Shown: positions 61,967 through 64,000 of the stretch, in pieces
How the letters are laid out: every line of letters begins with the position of its first letter
Numbering within the stretch: the first letter of the stretch is position 1
Made by a program: the position numbers and the translations under genes
The notes under the pieces: model-generated
Database searches by the model: none
Told to the model about the DNA's origin: nothing
The model's input: only the letters and a program-made list of their open reading frames with translations
Assembly (NCBI GenBank): GCA_017549205.1
Contig: JAFYVH010000020.1
Coordinates: forward strand, 1-64,000
Length of the DNA stretch: 64,000 nt
Direction: 5' to 3'
Source of the DNA: Clostridia bacterium
GTDB taxonomy: Bacteria; Bacillota; Clostridia; UBA1381; UBA9506

Positions 61967-63235
61967 TTATTCCAATCCTCCAAGCTGCTTAAAAAAATTA
62001 GCCAGTGTGCCGAGTGTTACCTCTGTAGTTTCGCCTGTTGCCATGTTCTTCAACTGGGCACAGTCGCTTTCAATTTCTGTATCACCCAACACCATCGTAT
62101 ATTTTGCACCAATTTTATTGGCATATTTCATTTGTGCTTTCACGCTGCGATTCATATAATCCCGTTCTACCGAAACATGCTCACGGCGCAAATCATAAAC
62201 AAGCTTTTGCACAAAGGCATCGGCCTTTTCGCCAATGTGACCGATGAATAAATCCACCGTTTCACCTTCGCCCAAATCAACTTCTAAATTTTCTAAAAGT
62301 AACAAAAGTCGCTCCATGCCCAAGCCAAAGCCAACACCCGGCATATCGGGTCCGCCTAGTTCGGAAACCAGACCATTATAGCGACCGCCGCCACAAACCG
62401 TGCCCTGTGCACCAATGTTTTTAGAAACAATTTCAAAAACTGTTCTGGTGTAATAATCAAGGCCACGGACAATGGTTCCGTCAACGGTGTAGTTAACGCC
62501 CATCTCGTCTAAATAGTGGCGCAGTTCTTCAAAATGACTGCCACAATCAGAACAGATGTTGTCCAGTAATATGGGGGCATTATTATAGATTTCCTTGCAG
62601 CTTTTTTCTTTACAATCCAAAATACGCAAGGGATTTTTTTCATAACGCTGGCGACAGGTTTCGCAAAGTTCACCCAGGTGCGGCTTGAAGAAATCACGCA
62701 GCTTTTCGTTATAAACTTTGCGGCAGGCGGGGCAACCAATGCTGTTAATACGCAATTCTACGCCACCCACATTTAGACGACGAAACAGCTCCAGGGCCAA
62801 AGAAATAATCTCGGCATCCAAAGCGGCACTTTCGGCACCAAAAACCTCAACACCAAACTGGTGAAAGGCTCTTAAGCGTCCTGCCTGTGGCTTTTCATAG
62901 CGAAAACAAGGGGTTACATAATACAGTTTAACCGGCAAAGCCTGCGCATAAAGAGAATGCTCAACCAGGCTTCTCACCACCGATGCTGTTCCCTCGGGAC
63001 GCAAAGTGATGCTGCGGTCGCCCTTATCTAAAAAAGTATACATTTCTTTTTGAACCACATCTGTGGTATCGCCCACACCCCGCTCAAAAAGCTCTGTATG
63101 TTCAAAAACAGGGGTGCGGATTTCGTGATATCCGTAATCACCACAAAGCTCTTTGATGGTGCTTTCCATAACATGCCATTTATATGATTCTTGCGGCAGT
63201 ACATCATGTGTACCCCGCGGCGCTTTTATCTGCAT
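61967..63235 (-). CDS. hisS: Histidyl-tRNA synthetase
   Basis: 422 aa. Motif 1 region APRGTHDVLP, motif 2 CFRYEKPQAGRLRAFHQFGVE, the HisA signatures GLDYYTRTVFEIVS and CGGGRYNGLVSELGG, and motif 3 GFGLGMERLLLLLE. A C-terminal anticodon-binding domain follows (about 330-422). Distinguishes from HisZ (36444), which lacks these intact. ATG at 63235 has GGAG nine bases upstream; the longer frame overlaps the promoter. No T-box leader is present. Confidence 0.96.
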   Translation of the reverse strand: MQIKAPRGTHDVLPQESYKWHVMESTIKELCGDYGYHEIRTPVFEHTELFERGVGDTTDVVQKEMYTFLDKGDRSITLRPEGTASVVRSLVEHSLYAQALPVKLYYVTPCFRYEKPQAGRLRAFHQFGVEVFGAESAALDAEIISLALELFRRLNVGGVELRINSIGCPACRKVYNEKLRDFFKPHLGELCETCRQRYEKNPLRILDCKEKSCKEIYNNAPILLDNICSDCGSHFEELRHYLDEMGVNYTVDGTIVRGLDYYTRTVFEIVSKNIGAQGTVCGGGRYNGLVSELGGPDMPGVGFGLGMERLLLLLENLEVDLGEGETVDLFIGHIGEKADAFVQKLVYDLRREHVSVERDYMNRSVKAQMKYANKIGAKYTMVLGDTEIESDCAQLKNMATGETTEVTLGTLANFFKQLGGLE

Positions 63236-63271
63236 AGGCACAGACTCCAATCCTTTTTCTTGTATCATTCA

Positions 63272-63300
63272 ATTATATCATAGTTTTTTCTAAATTGCAA
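63272..63300 (-). promoter_or_regulatory. Sigma-A promoter of hisS-aspS
   Basis: Minus strand TTGCAA (63295-63300) and TATAAT (63272-63277), 17-bp spacer; the leader is only about 30 bases. Confidence 0.68.
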
Positions 63301-63495
63301 ACCTTTATTTGAAAAAATATGGCATTTGGCCTTTGCCTTTGTAAAAAATTTTTTCTGCACATATTAAATGATATTTTATGATTTGAACAAGGGAAACATG
63401 ATATTATATAGCGTTTTCCTTTATGCTATTTTTAACAAAAAACAGACATTTAATTGTACAAGGTTAATATTTTATGAAATATAAAAATTTTTGTG

Positions 63496-63524
63496 TTGAC
63501 ATTTTAATGAAAAACCGATATAAT
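63496..63524 (+). promoter_or_regulatory. Perfect sigma-A promoter of rpsU
   Basis: TTGACA (63496-63501) and TATAAT (63519-63524) with a 17-bp spacer. The predicted leader is about 130 bases. Confidence 0.78.
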
Positions 63525-63581
63525 ATATTTCGTGGTTTTGTATTGCGACTGATAATATGTTTTAACTTGTCGCATTTTCCG

Positions 63582-63649
63582 CCTCGGTTTAAGTGCCGGG
63601 AGGAAAGCCATCATTCTAATGATGATAACCCAACGCAAAGTACCGGAGG
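63582..63649 (+). promoter_or_regulatory. rpsU leader with alternative pairing to the SD
   Basis: CCTCGGT (63582-63588) can pair either with CCGGGAGG just downstream (about 63596-63603) or with ACCGGAGG (63642-63649), which contains the rpsU SD. A stable hairpin CATCAT-TCTA-ATGATG (63609-63624) lies between. The two target segments are imperfect repeats (AGTGCCGGGAGG and AGTACCGGAGGG). This suggests a translational switch, perhaps autoregulation by S21. Confidence 0.42.
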
Positions 63650-63661
63650 GAGGGAATATAA

Positions 63662-63838
63662 ATGTCCGAAATCAGACTTAAGGAACACGAGTCTTTAGAT
63701 AGTGCCCTGCGTCGTTTTAAGCGTTCCTGCGCAAAAGATGGCGTGCTTTCAGAACTCAGAAAGAGAGAGCACTATGAAAAGCCCAGCGTGAAGAGAAAAA
63801 AGAAATCCGAAGCCGCCAGAAAAAGAAAGTTCAAATAA
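63662..63838 (+). CDS. rpsU: 30S ribosomal protein S21
   Basis: 58 aa, highly basic. Matches bS21: [40 protein letters not shown], and the Lys/Arg tail [16 protein letters not shown]21 sits near the anti-SD end of 16S rRNA and aids initiation. GGAGGGAGG lies upstream of the ATG. Monocistronic, with its own promoter, structured leader and terminator. Confidence 0.96.
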   Translation: MSEIRLKEHESLDSALRRFKRSCAKDGVLSELRKREHYEKPSVKRKKKSEAARKRKFK

Positions 63839-63883
63839 GGCTTCGTACATTACCTGTTATTTTGAAACAAAATCAGGATCATC

Positions 63884-63913
63884 GCAGCAAGGCATTTGCC
63901 TTGCTGCTTTTTC
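63884..63913 (+). terminator. Terminator after rpsU
   Basis: GCAGCAAGGC (63884-63893) pairs with GCCTTGCTGC (63898-63907), followed by five T residues. Confidence 0.92.
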
Positions 63914-63934
63914 TTTGCCGAAAAATTTAACATC

Positions 63935-63976
63935 AAAAAAGGAACGACCCATATTATTTTGAGTCGCTCCTTTTTT
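63935..63976 (-). terminator. Second terminator at the window edge
   Basis: AAAAAAGGAACGAC (63935-63948) pairs with GTCGCTCCTTTTTT (63963-63976) with one A-C mismatch and T runs on both sides. It probably ends a minus-strand gene that lies mostly beyond base 64000; two minus-strand frames stop just before it, too little to identify the gene. Confidence 0.7.
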
Positions 63977-64000
63977 TATTTTAAACAGGTACCCTTCCAT

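Larger units (their letters stand above)
63236..63661. other. 426-base divergent intergenic region hisS/rpsU
   Basis: Very AT-rich. It contains the hisS promoter (63272-63300), the rpsU promoter (63496-63524) and the rpsU leader. Between 63301 and 63495 I see no gene or stable structure; TTGAAC (63383) and TATATA (63405), 16 bp apart, could be a second plus-strand promoter. Confidence 0.6.

Noticed and set aside
63236..63300. T-box leader for hisS-aspS.
   Set aside because: The promoter lies about 30 bases before the start codon, leaving no room for a specifier stem or the conserved antiterminator sequence.
63601..63650. c-di-GMP-I (GEMM) riboswitch in front of rpsU, because of ACGCAAAG and a preceding hairpin.
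   Set aside because: The GGGCAAACC side, the GAAA tetraloop and the second stem with its receptor are missing; only eight bases agree.
1..64000. CRISPR arrays, tRNA/rRNA genes, insertion sequences.
   Set aside because: No regularly spaced repeats, no cloverleaf or rRNA-like segments, and no transposase-like protein were found on either strand.

Overview
The window comes from a spore-forming, anaerobic member of the Clostridia (Firmicutes). The support is direct: spoIIGA-sigE, an uninterrupted sigK, a cwlJ-gerQ pair, an iron-only hydrogenase-type protein, a clostridial 2[4Fe-4S] ferredoxin, the IspH/ribosomal S1 fusion, AddAB recombination helicases, EcfA1A2T, low-to-middle GC and purine-rich Shine-Dalgarno (SD) sequences. 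Fusion of IspH to S1 and a DUF5711-type gene fit a gut-type lineage near Oscillospirales, but I cannot place it more exactly.

Layout. 1-1.5 kb: the 5' part of an L-fucose isomerase gene, divergent from an AraC-type regulator. 1.5-3.2 kb: spoIIGA-sigE behind a promoter with an over-long spacer. 3.2-5.0 kb: two RimK-like ATP-grasp ligases, convergent with and overlapping sigE. 5.1-6.2 kb: cwlJ and gerQ (spore germination). 6.2-10 kb, minus strand: a probable redox-sensing operon of DRTGG protein, RsbT/RsbW-like ATPase, sensory [FeFe] hydrogenase, second DRTGG protein, PHP phosphoesterase and YjbQ. 10-18.2 kb: addA, DUF1540, an amino acid permease with a leader terminator, a ComEA-like protein, an NlpC/P60 hydrolase, an S24-type regulator lacking its catalytic residues, and a YpsA-like protein. 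18.4-34.6 kb: one uninterrupted plus-strand run of 16 genes from murJ to ispH-rpsA (envelope polymer export, proline synthesis, ECF energy-coupling module, truA, CvpA, cmk, plsC, isoprenoid/ribosomal fusion). 34.7-39.5 kb: phosphohexomutase, then hisZ-hisG-hisH and a phosphodiesterase. 39.5-46.5 kb, minus strand: a glycosyltransferase-CsaB fusion, ruvX and an amidase, then serC-serA. 46.6-48.4 kb: ferredoxin, a small membrane protein and a 3D/G5/DUF348 wall protein. 48.6-55.9 kb: addB, coaX, an ECF substrate-binding protein, a PfkB kinase and a mannitol-1-phosphate dehydrogenase homologue. 56-64 kb: sigK, a GldAFG-like ABC exporter, hisS-aspS and rpsU.

Themes. Sporulation genes sit at three places: sigma-E with its activating protease, cwlJ-gerQ, and sigma-K. 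Envelope assembly recurs: lipid II flippase, polymerase/ligase, two glycosyltransferases, pyruvyl transferase, amidases. Most operons have a readable sigma-A promoter and an intrinsic terminator. I found no tRNA, rRNA, CRISPR array, transposon, prophage or attachment site.

The most unusual signals are: the sensory-hydrogenase operon, whose proton-transfer cysteine is alanine; three abutting hairpins in the ferredoxin leader; an internal SD-start (and possible internal promoter) at the IspH/S1 junction; an alternative-pairing leader in front of rpsU; and the S24-fold regulator without the Ser-Lys dyad. All functional statements come from reading the sequence and recalling protein families; no search was run.
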